64,000 nucleotides of DNA, taken from NCBI GenBank assembly GCA_016584305.1, contig JACEEZ010010078.1:145001-209000 (forward strand). The letters run 5' to 3'. This document shows positions 10,818 to 21,141 of this stretch, in pieces. This DNA comes from Chionoecetes opilio. Its lineage: Eukaryota; Arthropoda; Malacostraca; Decapoda; Majidae. A program made the position numbers and the translations under genes. Position 1 is the first letter of the stretch. Each line of letters starts with the position of its first letter. The notes below the pieces were generated by a model. The model made no database searches. It was given only the letters and a program-made list of their open reading frames with translations, and was not told where the DNA came from.

Positions 10818-12617
10818 CTATTGTAGTTCATTCTTTAAATATTCTTTGAAGAACTCTACTTTCTCATCTTCAGTTTTTTTCATCCACTCATTTTTGTCCA
10901 CTTGTTTTTCAAAGGCTGGTATCAGAGCATGACTCACCCCTCCACACAAGACCTCCCTAAGATCTAACATTTGTGAGGTCATAATATGACTAATCATATT
11001 CATTAGTTCAGGAAATCTCATATGTCTTTTTTCAAGAGACATTTTCAGAAAAGAATCAGTTGAAGCACAACTGCTCGTCCACAGCCCCTTACAGTACCCC
11101 TTTTGATGAGGCTCACATACATAGGTCAGCAGCAATGGATTTAATCTACTGAAATACTCTTTTAAAACAGGAAATTTGTGACAGTACAATAGTACACTCA
11201 TCACTCTACTTTTAAAACATACTTCATCTGGACTTGCAGTTATTCCTTCAACACCAAATATCATACCAAGCAAAACATCACAAAATTTTTCTTCACATTG
11301 ACCTTCCTTACTTAAAAACTCAGTGGAATTTTTCTTGAGCTGTTCAGAACACAACATCTGTACTGATGTTGGGAAGCAACTCTTGATGGCCTTAATGAGG
11401 TTCATATCTAAATTGCTCCCTAATCTGATGTCAAAGTCACAAAGGGTGTCAGCCAAGAGGGTCTGAAGGTGGGCAAAAAAATAATGGTATGTCTCAAAAT
11501 TCTCATCCCAGTGGAGATACATAGGACCAGGAAACAGCGGATGCATATTTGAATCCTCATGCAACACTCGATGGTTTTTGTAGGTAGTGAAGGTCAACAG
11601 GCAGTCACCGAAGCCAAAAGTACGGTCCACTCCTATGATGCTGCCACACTTGATGTTCCTCTTCATGTCGTCCATTTGTTCATCTGTGTACAATATCACA
11701 CATGGAGCCTTGTTCTTCAGGTGATTGACCTCCTGGATGCTTGGGTGTTGGTTCAGCATTGCTAGTACTTCAAGAATTTCTTTGGCAGCATTTTTCTCAT
11801 TCATTTGGTACTTCATGAGATCAGGTTCCCATCTCACATCCCTCGAGTTTCTGAGCAGCTTATTCCCTTGTGATTCTTGGGTGTTAGCCATGTTAGAGTG
11901 CTCATGAATCTCAGACATATTGTTTGTGATCGTTTGAGGGTTCTGACAGGCATTTCTATTTCTTTTATTCCTTACCTTTTCATGAACCATGATTGCAGGT
12001 GGTTGACGGCCACAGTATTCCACGACTGCTTTACTGTGGAAGTCCCCGCCTACCACACAAGTAATTTGTCTCCTGAAGCTGTCACAACCCTTCAGGGTAG
12101 CACAGTGGCGAACTAATTTGATTACTGTGCTCTTTTCTGGCTGTGGTTTGAGAGGAATCCAATGCACTATCCCGTTGGAGCAGTCCTCATAACAGTAGTC
12201 ATTCTTTTTAAGGTACACAACTCTAGGAACTCTCTCATTATCCAAAACAACATAACTATTGGAAGTTGTTGATAAGGTGTGATCCCACCTACCACAATCA
12301 TCAGAAAAGGGATTCCCCACATTTACTTTTCTCCTCTTAGCTTCTGACACCTTCTGGATCACAAAATACACATTGCTTTTCTCACCACTAGGTATACAGG
12401 CAAATGTCTTATCAGTGTTCTTCAAGATTTCAAATACCTGTTGTAGTGTCAAAAATTCCCCTGGAACAGGAAGACATGGGAATTCATTTTCACTAACCTC
12501 CTCCATAGGTCCTACTGAAATAGGCTTTTCCAAAGCTTCTAGTTTCTTTCCATCATTCAAGGTGGGAGACTCCCAGACACTGGTCTTCCCATAACCATCG
12601 TCAGGCCAAATGGGCAT
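10818..12617 (-). CDS. MULE-like DDE transposase (possibly inactive or domesticated)
   Basis: One uninterrupted 599-codon frame. The central region has SIIGVDRTFGFGDCLLTFTT (first acidic residue near 330), then GPMYLHWDENFETYHYFFAH, then LIKAIKSCFPTSVQMLC. This is the layout of MULE-type transposases (RNase H fold, cut-and-paste transposition in the nucleus) in a branch often annotated as uncharacterized in invertebrates. In relatives as I recall them, the motif before 'KAIKxxFP' is GSDEE-like and holds the second acidic residue; here it reads GSNLDMN, and the later Cys/His pair reads CSEQL. Both would be damaging if my alignment from memory is right. I chose the ATG at 12617 because a splice acceptor (tttatttttgcag) lies directly before it, so an upstream exon is possible. 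No TIRs were found around it. It is the longest intact frame in the window. Confidence 0.72.
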   Translation of the reverse strand: MPIWPDDGYGKTSVWESPTLNDGKKLEALEKPISVGPMEEVSENEFPCLPVPGEFLTLQQVFEILKNTDKTFACIPSGEKSNVYFVIQKVSEAKRRKVNVGNPFSDDCGRWDHTLSTTSNSYVVLDNERVPRVVYLKKNDYCYEDCSNGIVHWIPLKPQPEKSTVIKLVRHCATLKGCDSFRRQITCVVGGDFHSKAVVEYCGRQPPAIMVHEKVRNKRNRNACQNPQTITNNMSEIHEHSNMANTQESQGNKLLRNSRDVRWEPDLMKYQMNEKNAAKEILEVLAMLNQHPSIQEVNHLKNKAPCVILYTDEQMDDMKRNIKCGSIIGVDRTFGFGDCLLTFTTYKNHRVLHEDSNMHPLFPGPMYLHWDENFETYHYFFAHLQTLLADTLCDFDIRLGSNLDMNLIKAIKSCFPTSVQMLCSEQLKKNSTEFLSKEGQCEEKFCDVLLGMIFGVEGITASPDEVCFKSRVMSVLLYCHKFPVLKEYFSRLNPLLLTYVCEPHQKGYCKGLWTSSCASTDSFLKMSLEKRHMRFPELMNMISHIMTSQMLDLREVLCGGVSHALIPAFEKQVDKNEWMKKTEDEKVEFFKEYLKNELQ

Positions 12618-12630
12618 TTTCTGCAAAAAT
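12618..12630 (-). promoter_or_regulatory. Possible splice acceptor upstream of the MULE-like ORF
   Basis: The minus strand reads tttttatttttgcag immediately before AAAATGCCC. A polypyrimidine tract plus CAG right at the start codon suggests an intron in the 5' UTR or an earlier exon. Confidence 0.45.
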
Positions 12631-12965
12631 AAAAAGAGAATAGGATTAATTAATTTCTCCTATAGTCAACTGACTTGGTTCCATCAGTTGTTGTAGATAC
12701 CTATGAGTGCCAGAATTTTAATTTTAGGTTGGAAGATTGCTCACATTAGGGGCATAAATTTGGCTTATGGAATGTTTTTGTTGTTGTGTGTTAATATCAT
12801 TGAAATTAATCCTAATATATCTTTGTTTGAGCTTAAAATGTGAGAAATGTGGTTAAAAGACCCGATTTATCATTTGGAATTAATTTTTTTGGATACATTA
12901 GATGAAGGAAAGCACGTATACTTGCTGTTTTATGAATATTCAAACGTACTTCTTGATTCAATGCT

Positions 12966-13240
12966 ATACAACTATTCGCCGACTTATGACCTACGCAGCT
13001 TATGACTGTTCGACTTTATGGTCATAAAGGCGGTAAATGCTGATATTTTTTTTTTTTTTTTTTTTAATTGCCCGCAAATTTGTCTCGCGAAAGGAGTCCG
13101 TTAAATCCGAAGTCCATTGAATCGAGGTCCGTTAAATCAAGGGTCGACTGTATATACAACTATTTGCCGACTTATGACCTACGCAACTTACGACTGTTCG
13201 ACTTTACGACTGGCGGTAAATGCTGATAATTATATAATTA
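12966..13240 (+). repeat. Direct duplication of a TIR-element end around another element end
   Basis: 'tacaactattcgccgacttatgacc' (12967) recurs at 13153, with the following 'gactgttcgacttta' and 'ggcggtaaatgctgat'. Between them, 13064-13150 ends in 'gaggtccgttaaatcaaggg' and 'gtcgactg', which is the right end of the family at 44489-48070. Two TIR families are interleaved and both are partial. Confidence 0.6.
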
Positions 13241-13251
13241 TTATTATTATT

Positions 13252-13540
13252 ATTTTTTTTACATTTGTGCCTATAGCGCCAGTAGGCAGTGACTACCAAG
13301 GCCTGGATGGTAGGTCCTGAAGGTTCACGTGAGGGCTGTGATGGTTGGCCCTCGCCCGTGGTGGCACAGGCAGGATTTTTATAGTGACGCCTGTGATTAG
13401 AGGCTCATGCCGCCCCCCTGTGGCCTCCGATGCACTCGCAATCGAAGGTAGAGTTAATGAATGGGCAGTATGTGGGTGTTCTTAGGCCACTCGACTGTGC
13501 AGAAAGAACTTGGTTCTCATCGGGGATCGAACTCGGTGAT
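13252..13540 (-). mobile_element. tRNA-derived SINE, copy 2 (head lost)
   Basis: Same body as the other SINE copies ('tgcctatagcgccagtaggc', 'gaggctcatgccgcccc') with a T-run at the tail side. It reaches the B-box (gatcgaactcgg, about 13522) but lacks the A-box head. An inverted SINE tail with poly-A lies at 13655-13746. Confidence 0.75.
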
Positions 13541-13654
13541 ACGATGGTTATAACAATAATGAACAACAAAAATGTTGATAAGATATGACTTAAAGATGAT
13601 TATAATATCATTAAACATATTATCATTCTGCCTGCACCATCACACCCCTCAAGT

Positions 13655-13746
13655 GAACCTTCAGGGCCTACCATCCGGGCCTTAGTAGTCACTGCCTATA
13701 GGCGCTATAGGCACAAATGTAAAAAAAAAAAAAAAAAAAAAAAAAA
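13655..13746 (+). mobile_element. SINE 3' end with poly-A tail
   Basis: 'aaccttcagggcctaccatc', 'cctataggcgctataggcac', then about 27 A. Opposite in orientation to the neighbouring SINE. Confidence 0.75.
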
Positions 13747-14558
13747 TTATAAAGGCGTATTTTGTAGCGCCAGCTAAGGAGTAAAATTTTACACTTTGTA
13801 GTTCCCCCCACTTTTTTTTTTACTCTTTTCAGTACACAGCTCTGGACATCGACTACTCCGATTTGTAAAATGTTACACTCAGCTCCTTATTTGGGTGTGG
13901 GTGGAGCCGACATGGTCAAGGCAAATCAGAGCAGCTGTTTCATACATGGGCATATGCGGGCATGACCCAGCTATATGTTCAGGTTTTCTATTAATTCTCA
14001 TATCATTCAGTATTCCTAACATGAAGACCATATGCAAATAATACTGTTTTCAATTAGGTGTAGTTATGATACTTTGATAGCATGTATACAGCTACATATG
14101 GAAGTAGGAGCTCATGAATAATTAAATCCTGCGGCGACAACTGAAATCTTGTCTTCATTCTTGTCATGCTTAGATACCGTCCGAATCTCCGTTTATGTTC
14201 GTGGCTAGAGCATCAAAACTGTTGTATTTTTGCTATAGTATAATCAAATACTTAAATATATTCATGTGATATTACAATTGCAATAGAAATGTAATATATT
14301 TGGTATATATGTCATATCACAAAAAGAGTCTTTTAGAAAACCTATCACAGGGCATGAATACGAACATTTTCTCAGTCTCTCTCCGCTCTGCCACAGTGTG
14401 GACCTCGCTCTCACACCATCAACCACTTGTGTCAAGATTCATGAGGAAGAGACGACGGCCTCCCACATTTACAGATATCGTGGCAGCTATCCACAACACT
14501 CATGTCGTGATGAAGAAGGCATATACTGCGTTAATACGCGAATACAATCAACATAAAA

Positions 14559-14970
14559 GGGGAGGCGGTGGCCGAGTGGTTAGCATCTTGGAGTGCTGAA
14601 CTCAATGTCCAGAGTTCGAATCCTGCCGGGGGCAACTCTTTCAAGAGCCTGGTAGGAGAGCAGAAGGTCCCGAGTTAAAGTCTCATCAAGGAGCAACTAT
14701 CAAAGCCATTGTCGAGCGGCCGAAGCAACCCACATGCAGCATATACCTGTCTGCCGATTGCGAGTGTGACAGTGGACTCTAGGGGCTGCATGCGCCTTAA
14801 CTGAAGATCTGAACATCACAGAAAATGGAATCTTCACCTGAGACCACAGGTGTCACTATAAAAATCCAGCCTGCGCCACCATCGGGCGAGATCGACCAAC
14901 ATCAAGACTCTCCATATGCCTACAGACGCTATAGGCTACAACGTAATAAAAAAATAAAAAATAAAAAATA
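14559..14970 (+). mobile_element. tRNA-derived SINE, plus-strand copy with best-preserved tRNA head
   Basis: The head reads GGAGGCGGTGGCCGAGTGGT, then TTAGCATC, an arm, and AGAGTTCGAATCCTGCC. The A-box (TGGCCGAGTGG) and B-box (AGTTCGAATCC) are close to Ser/Leu-type tRNA genes. The body ends 'gcctacagacgctataggc' and an A-rich (aaaaaat)n tail. This copy shows that the family came from a class II tRNA and gives the transcribed strand for all copies. Confidence 0.85.
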
Positions 14971-15358
14971 AAGGATGGTAGAGGGGGAGAGATGCATTGG
15001 AGGAGGAATCACAACTAGCAAGCATTCATCGAGCTTTAGGCAAAGAATAATTATAATTGGTATATAAGGAAACGTAGATGTAGGTACACATACATGTCCA
15101 TGAAAGCATTAAACATTCTCGACGCACATCGTGAAATGGCTGTGTAGCAAATAAATATTCAAATAACATTTTCATAGCGCCCTAAACATTTCAAGTTTGA
15201 TATCAAGTCCATCTATAAGTTAGAAAACGATGCTAGGCCATTCTAAGAGCTCAAAACAATTAGATATCGATGTCTAATATTGACAATCACGCAACTACTC
15301 TTTGCTGTGCCTTCAATAATGTCAACCTTAATGATATTCCTTGAGCCTCTGTAAGAGG

Positions 15359-15380
15359 TAATAATAATAATAATAATAAC
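15359..15380. repeat. Short (TAA)n tract
   Basis: About seven ATA/TAA units followed by 'caatag'. It lies 640 bp beyond the stop of the LINE fragment on its 3' side and could be the 3' tail of that LINE, which cannot be settled here. Confidence 0.5.
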
Positions 15381-15523
15381 AATAGTAATTTTATTCTCGC
15401 CCAGAGGCATACAGACAAAAAACAAAGCAACAAGAACAAGCCAAGGAGTAAACTTAAGTACTAGAGCAAAAACAAAAAACAAGAACAAAGTACAGGCACA
15501 TTAGGGGACATAGTATCAAAGTA

Positions 15524-15848
15524 CAGCCAAATTCCCAACATCTGACCTCCAAACATCCGACTTGTCCAAACAACCGACCTTTTTCACCACCACATTGTGT
15601 CTTGTTTTGGCCATTTATTTTACTTAGTTTTTTTTTTAGTTTTTAGAAAACATTGATTTGTGGCTTTATTTATGCATGAATTTTACTTTCGCGGATACCA
15701 CTGGATCGGCCTTCAAGAGCTGCATCTTTTATGTTCTATACCATTTTGTCCTTACGTTTATGGTTACTGTGATATCCGAACATCCGACTATTCCAATTAT
15801 CCGACCTACCTTCAGTCCCCCCAAGGTCGGATAATTAATACTTAGCTG
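15524..15848. mobile_element. TA-flanked MITE (CAGC...GCTG), 325 bp
   Basis: Left TACAGCCAAATTCCCAACAT and right (inverted) TACAGCTAAGTATTAATTAT share CAGCnAAnT and TA flanks. Subterminal 'atccgac' and 'ccgacct' motifs recur at both ends (such as 'aacatccgactt' and 'aacatccgacta'). No coding capacity. Confidence 0.65.
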
Positions 15849-16017
15849 TACATAGAAAAGCATACATGGACACCTGTGCTACACCACATTCTGCACAAAC
15901 AGCAGACCCAGCCACCGCTGTTGTATAGGTCCACATACATAGGCCGAGCTCTGCCTGACAGAGGTGATGATGAAGTTCGTAGAGCTCCACCCTACTCCTT
16001 AAACTGAACACGGAGTG

Positions 16018-16854
16018 TCAACGGATCACATCCAGATTGTTCACCCCGTTCCTAGCGAAAGCCAGGGACGAGCTGCACCACCTGGGCAGCCCCAGAAGCC
16101 TCTTAAGGATGTTATTGTGACAGACCTTAAGGCGGTTCATAGTGGCCACCTTGTACCGCGACCACAGCGAGTTGCAGTATATAGAGTAGCAGTGACTCCT
16201 GAATAACTCCATCTTCACCTCTCTGCTACAGTAGGAGACTTTTCTCTGTAGAGTATTTCCCACGACAAGAAGCTTGGTGGTCTGCTTGATGATATCATCA
16301 TCATCAGTCATGTCGTGGGATATAACATGGCCTAAGTATGCGAATCTATCCACATAAGTGAGGGCAGACCCACCGAGCCATGCTGTTTTTAGGTAATTCA
16401 CCTGAGCACGTGCCGGTGATACTACCATGCACTCTGTCTTAGAGGTGTTGTAGACAATGTCATGCTTGGCAGCATACACCTGACACACATTGATAAGGTC
16501 CTGCAACGCATCCGCAGTGGGTGTGAGCAGTACCATATCATCAGCATAGCTCAGTGAGTTGATGCACCCATCATGTATGTGGCAACCGATACCTGTATCA
16601 CGAAGGTTGGCACTGAGATCATCCGTGTACATTGTACAGGTAGGGGGATAAAATCCCCCCTGCCGAATACCATTGGCAGTACTAAAGGACAGCGAGAAGG
16701 AATTACCCCACTTAACAGTAAATTCCTGGGTAGTGTACCAGTACATAAATAAATTAACAATGTACCCAGGTGTACCCCTGACGAGAAGTTTATGAAAGAG
16801 CTTCGAGTAATTCACTCTGTCAAACGCCTTTCTGGCATCCAGGAAACACAGCTA
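16018..16854 (-). pseudogene. Non-LTR retrotransposon reverse transcriptase, 5'-truncated fragment
   Basis: The frame extends upstream of the first ATG to include motif A (FLDARKAFD), then motif B-like NGIRQGG and the catalytic box YADD (SLSYADDMVLL), followed by a thumb region with RFAYLGHVISHD. This is the reverse transcriptase core of a LINE ORF2, used to copy its RNA at a nicked genomic target. A stop lies just upstream of motif A (about 16853), and no fingers or endonuclease domain is seen, so this is a 3' fragment. The frame ends naturally with a stop at 16018. I would place it with CR1/Jockey-like LINEs, but the clade is uncertain. Confidence 0.85.
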
Positions 16855-16944
16855 AACAGGTGAATTTCTGGAAGTGTAGTAATGAATGATATTCTTCAAT
16901 GTCCACACACACATCTCAGGGCCAAGGCCTTTCTTATAGCTGAA

Positions 16945-17050
16945 TCAATTTGACATTAATTGCAATGAAAATGTAAGATAATAATAAAGATATGTTCATG
17001 CTGTAAGCATGAAAAACAAGCTGTCTTTCCCATATTAATTATAAGATATA
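16945..17050. repeat. Left arm of a long inverted repeat (partner 18050-18155)
   Basis: 'tttgacattaattgcaatga', 'atgttcatgctgtaagcatg' and 'gctgtctttcccatattaat' occur here and in reverse-complement order at 18050-18155. The arms are about 100 bp and nearly identical, about 1 kb apart. They are probably TIRs or an inverted duplication of one element. Confidence 0.85.
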
Positions 17051-17483
17051 TATGCGTAATGAAGTGTACAACACTTATACTCCCGGCAACATCTAGAAAG
17101 AGCTTTGGCAGCGCTACAATCGTATTTTGTGTTGACAAGCAGGGACGGAGCTTAAAAGAGTAAAATTTTGCACAAATTTGCCGCTACAAAATACGCCTTA
17201 ACATAGGCCGAATTACGTCCAGTTCTACTTACGACCAGTCGGTCGGTCCCAATCACGGTCGTATGTCAACCACTCGGTGTATTTTGAATACATCTAACAT
17301 TCAGCAGCAACTCCATTAACAGGAAATACGTACAAAAATTTACTGTCCCAGAATTTCTGGCTCCAGAATGATATCTTCTCGTTTCCTGCAAAGCGGTAAA
17401 TTCAAAACAACTTTAGTCTGCACTCTGCACAGCACAACAACCACACCAAGAACCACTTGCTGCATTGATACCAACAACACCAA

Positions 17484-17548
17484 GGCCCGTACCAAGAGTC
17501 ATGACAAAGGTCGTCGCTCGACCTTTGTCATGACTCTTGGTACGGGCC
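17484..17548. repeat. Perfect 30-bp inverted repeat, 5-base loop
   Basis: The left arm (17484-17513) starts GGCCCGTACCAAGAGTCATG; the right arm (17519-17548) is its exact reverse complement, with loop TCGCT. The flanks are not symmetrical. Confidence 0.95.
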
Positions 17549-17559
17549 CAAGAAAATGA

Positions 17560-18880
17560 ACCACAGACCACCACAAAACTGGACAACTGCAGACCTGAAG
17601 CAGTACCTATCCTCCCTCCCTCTCTCTCTCTCTGCACCTCTCCTCTCACAACTTCCTTCTCCTTGCTTCTCTCTTAACAGGGGGGAAACTGGCCCATCTT
17701 TCGACTGCTTTCATTCTTGGTTATTTGTTTAATTAACAAGTTAAATATAATGTTTGTTTTCAGTATCAATATACAGTATGATAATCCATGTTTACATTAA
17801 TACATTTTCGGTACAGTAACCTGCTTGTTTTGATCTTCCCAACCAAGACCAAGAACAGCACCTGATAGTTTGTTCGTTGGTGATGCATTTTATTTTGAAG
17901 TTACTAAAATCTCAAATAGGACATGACACTAAGAACTTATGATTTTTAGGTGCAACGAGTTGACTTGAAAAATTATAACATCAAAGGCCCTTTGTCATAC
18001 TGTTCATATTTACCTGCAGCAAAAAATATTTAGGTACTGAAGGTTACATCTTATAATTAATATGGGAAAGACAGCTTGCCTTTCATGCTTACAGCATGAA
18101 CATATATTTATTATTATCTTACATTTTCATTGCAATTAATGTCAAATTCTTTTTGAAAATTGGCGCTGAAAATAACTTAGTTACCCCTTTGCCCCAAGTT
18201 TTGAGGATAAACTAAAAATGATGGCACTGATAGGTGATGGAACCAATGCTGACCAATGCACTTAACAGGCTCCGGCCCCTTGCACCTGGCTGGAGCTTCT
18301 GAATGAGTTACATTAGATACATACGATTAGGCTATTTAATGATTAACCTATTATCTAAGTGAAAAAAAAAATCATTTAGCTATTGGGCTATATCAAACCT
18401 AAACATTATCGCTAAGGGGCTTAGCGGGAGTAGCGACTAGGAGTCTTGTTGGCTTGTGATTGGTCGAGAAGTTTTAGAAACAGTCATTGGCTGGTGACTG
18501 ATGATAAGATTGATGACATCATTACTCGCCCAAGCCAGTCAGGGCCTTCCTACTCGTTTACTACCTACCGAGGAAGGCTTGCTGGATACGGTAGTAAGGG
18601 CAGGTAGTACCTAGGTGGTGGGAGAGCAGGTGGTAGCTGGAGATACCACCTCCGTTGCTGGATCTGGGCCCAAGGCTCAATGGCCTCAGATCACTCGCCA
18701 ATACAACATTTGAACACAACAAAGAAACCACAATTACAGTATACAAACTATATGCTCATTGATGGATCATGAAAGCTCTGCCTGGCTGCCTGGGCCTCTA
18801 ACCTCACTGACTCACACCATGACACCTTACCTACCCTAACCCTAACCTAAAAAAAAAAAAAAAAAAAAAAAATACAAAAA
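17560..18880. other. Stretch without recognised gene
   Basis: Contains a CT-rich patch (17610-17645), the right arm of the inverted repeat (18050-18155) and a poly-A run (18850-18872) after 'cctaccctaaccctaaccta'. No coding region is supported. Confidence 0.4.
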
Positions 18881-18889
18881 ATAAAATAA

Positions 18890-18972
18890 ATAAATAAATA
18901 AAAGGAGGAGGAGGTGGTCCGAATAATGTCGAGGTCCGAATAATGAGGGTCCGAATACGAGAGGTTTTACTG
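18890..18972 (-). mobile_element. Solitary end of another TIR family
   Basis: 'ggtccgaataatgtcgaggt', repeated 'ggtccgaat', then 'gagaggttttactg' and TA. This is the typical right end of a TA-target element. It abuts the next element at 18973-18974, making the palindromic junction ttttactgTAcagtaaaa. Its other end was not found. Confidence 0.55.
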
Positions 18973-19484
18973 TACAGTAAAACCCTTATAATTCGGCATG
19001 ATAGGGGCTCTGGCATTACAGAGTTATTCAATATACCGAGTTATGCAAATGCCCTCCTGATATGGGTAAAAATTCAAAATTTGGTAAATACTGTCGGACC
19101 CCGCCGAACACGACAGTTACGGTCCTGACCCCGTCGTGCACGGCAAAATTCGTGTTCGGCGAATAACAGGTTCAATAGGAAAATAGGGGTTACGTTCCCA
19201 GACCATCACTTTTTGGGGGGTCAAAAAAAAAATTCACTTTTTTTTGATAAGTAAAAAAATAGGTTACGTTCCCAGACCCTCATTTTTGGAGGGTAAAAAA
19301 TGTTTACTACTATTTTTGGGTGAATAAGATGAAGGAAACAACTGTTATTACAATTAATATTTTTTATTAATAATAAAAAATACCTTAAAACTAGAAAATG
19401 GTTTTCATTAACTATAAAAAAAATAGAGGTAACAGGCTGCTTGGCTGGTGTAGCAGGAGGCATGGCTGGTGTGCTGGGTGGAGA

Positions 19485-20856
19485 TCACTCACTGTCTGTA
19501 TCATCTGGATCATCAAAGCCACATAATGGGATGGGAGAGACAGATGACATTGATGAGGTAGTATTATCTGGTGTAGCAGGAGTAACAGGCTGCCTGGCTG
19601 GTGTAGTAACAGGAGGTGTAGCAGGTGTAGAATGCTTCTTGGCTGGTGTGCTGGCTGGAGATGGTTTGAAGAAAGCTGTGATGGGCTTTTGGCAAGCAGA
19701 GGCCTCCATGCTCCTTAAAGTTTCCTTGTAGGGTATAAGGCCTTCATCCACAACTCTCTTGAACTTGATGCTCCTCTCCTGTATGGGGTCTTGGTCAGTG
19801 AAGAGCTCTGTCAAGTTATCTGCTTCCCTCAGCAAGTTTCTCAATTTCATGATGGTAAACACAGGCCTTGTCTCTGTGTCGTCATCTTCATCAGCATCAT
19901 CACCTGCTTGGTCATCCTCATTCATCTGGATAATCTCTTCCACTGAAGGCTCTGCTCCATGGGAGTCAATGAGTTCTGCCACATCCTCCTCAGTCATGTC
20001 AGAGAAGCCTTCACCCCCAACAGTGTGTGCCAGGTCTACAATGTCCTTCATTTGCTGAGTGACTGCAGGGAACCCATTGAAGTCGTTGACACACTCAGGC
20101 CAGCTCGTGCATACCAACAGGCATTAAGGGTGCTTGGCTTCACTTCATCCCATGCCTGCTTGATGGTCAAAAGAGCATGTCGGATGTTGTACTGCTTCCA
20201 GAAGTCCATGAGAGTCATCGTGCTGTCGTCTTCCATCCTCTTGAGTGCTTCTCTGTACACAGCCCTCTGGTAGTTGCACTTGAATGTCTTGATCACACCC
20301 ATGTCCATCGGTTGCAACAGGGAAGTTGTCCTTGGGGGAAGGTAGGAAACGCACACATTCGGATGGTCCAGGTTAAGTGCCTGTGAAGTGTGTCCACCAG
20401 CATTATCCACTAGCAGAACTGCCTTAAATGCCAGATTTTTCTTGGACATGTAGAGCTGCACTTCTGGCACAAAATGTTCGTGGAACCACTCCTCAAACAC
20501 CTTCGCTGTCACCCATGCCTTCTTGTTTGATTTCCATACCACTGACAGAAAACGTTTGTTGAGTCCCTTCAGAGCACGTGGGTTGGCAGCACGATACACA
20601 AGGAGCGGTTTAATCTTGCAGTCCCCTGCAGCATTCCCCACAAACAGCAGTGTCAGACAGTCCTTAAATGCCTTGAATCCTGGTAACTTCTTGACTTCCT
20701 TGTGGATGTAAGTCCTATTGCCCATTTTCTTGTAAAATAGGCCAGTTTCGTCCGCGTTGAACACCTGCTCAGGTAGGTAGTCACTGTCTTCAATCAGGGA
20801 CTTGAAGGTGCTGAGGTATGCCTGCGCCCCTTCCTTATCAGCTGACCCACTCTCAC
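19485..20856 (-). pseudogene. Tigger transposase, exon 3 (DDE domain, one frameshift)
   Basis: The acceptor 'ttttttcacag' precedes GTGAGAGTGGG at 20856. The DDE-type catalytic core is clear: FNADETGLFYK (first D), VLLVDNAGGHTSQ (second D), LQPMDMGVIKTFK (third D), as in pogo/Tigger transposases (DD30D type). The frame from 20856 breaks between LNACW and WPECVNDF at about 20105-20120, where 11 rather than 9 bases separate the two Trp codons. The last 210 residues continue in the next frame (WPECVNDFNGF ... acidic tail, Pro/Thr-rich repeats such as TPARQPVTPA) to the stop at 19485. In Tigger relatives these parts form one chain, so one indel or sequencing error accounts for the break. Confidence 0.9.
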
Positions 20857-21021
20857 CTGTGAAAAAAACCGAAGAAAAAACCTTTTCATTATGGGAATAT
20901 GGCAAGTCAATAGATAGATAGATAGAAGTGTGAAAAAATATTTAATGCTCTTCATTACGGGAATATAGCACGAGTCAATATTAGATAGATAGAAGTGTGA
21001 AAATATATTGAATGTTTTTAC

Positions 21022-21141
21022 CTGTGCGAGCAATGTTGTGCAGGCTAAAACGCTGCTTGAATCTATGGAACCACCCATGGCTGGCAATAAACCCGGGGGC
21101 AGGGGAGGATCCAGAAGGCTCCTTCTCTGCTAGGTGGTCGT
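21022..21141 (-). pseudogene. Tigger transposase, exon 2, downstream half
   Basis: On the minus strand: LAEKEPSGSS, then GFIASHGWFHRFKQR (CENP-B-type DNA-binding HTH) and NIARTG, ending at the donor cacag|gtaaaa. It joins in frame to exon 3 (IARTG-ESGSAD). The upstream edge is the 8-bp target duplication (21134-21141) of the nested hAT element. Confidence 0.9.

Larger units (their letters stand above)
13752..17204. mobile_element. Possible large TIR pair (GGCGTATTTTGTAGCG)
   Basis: The left end 'aaaggcgtattttgtagcgcc' is mirrored at the right by 'gccgctacaaaatacgcctt', with a further matching 'gtaaaattttacac/gcaaaattttac' just inside. No clear target duplication is seen. The 3.45 kb between holds a SINE, a MITE and a LINE fragment, all probably later insertions or co-mobilised fragments. 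Confidence 0.5.

Noticed and set aside
14300..14599. 99-codon open frame upstream of a SINE
   Set aside because: Its last 15 codons run into the SINE head and the rest matches nothing I know; probably chance.
14559..14635. Functional tRNA gene
   Set aside because: A and B boxes are good, but the acceptor ends do not pair and the sequence continues into a SINE body with an A-rich tail.
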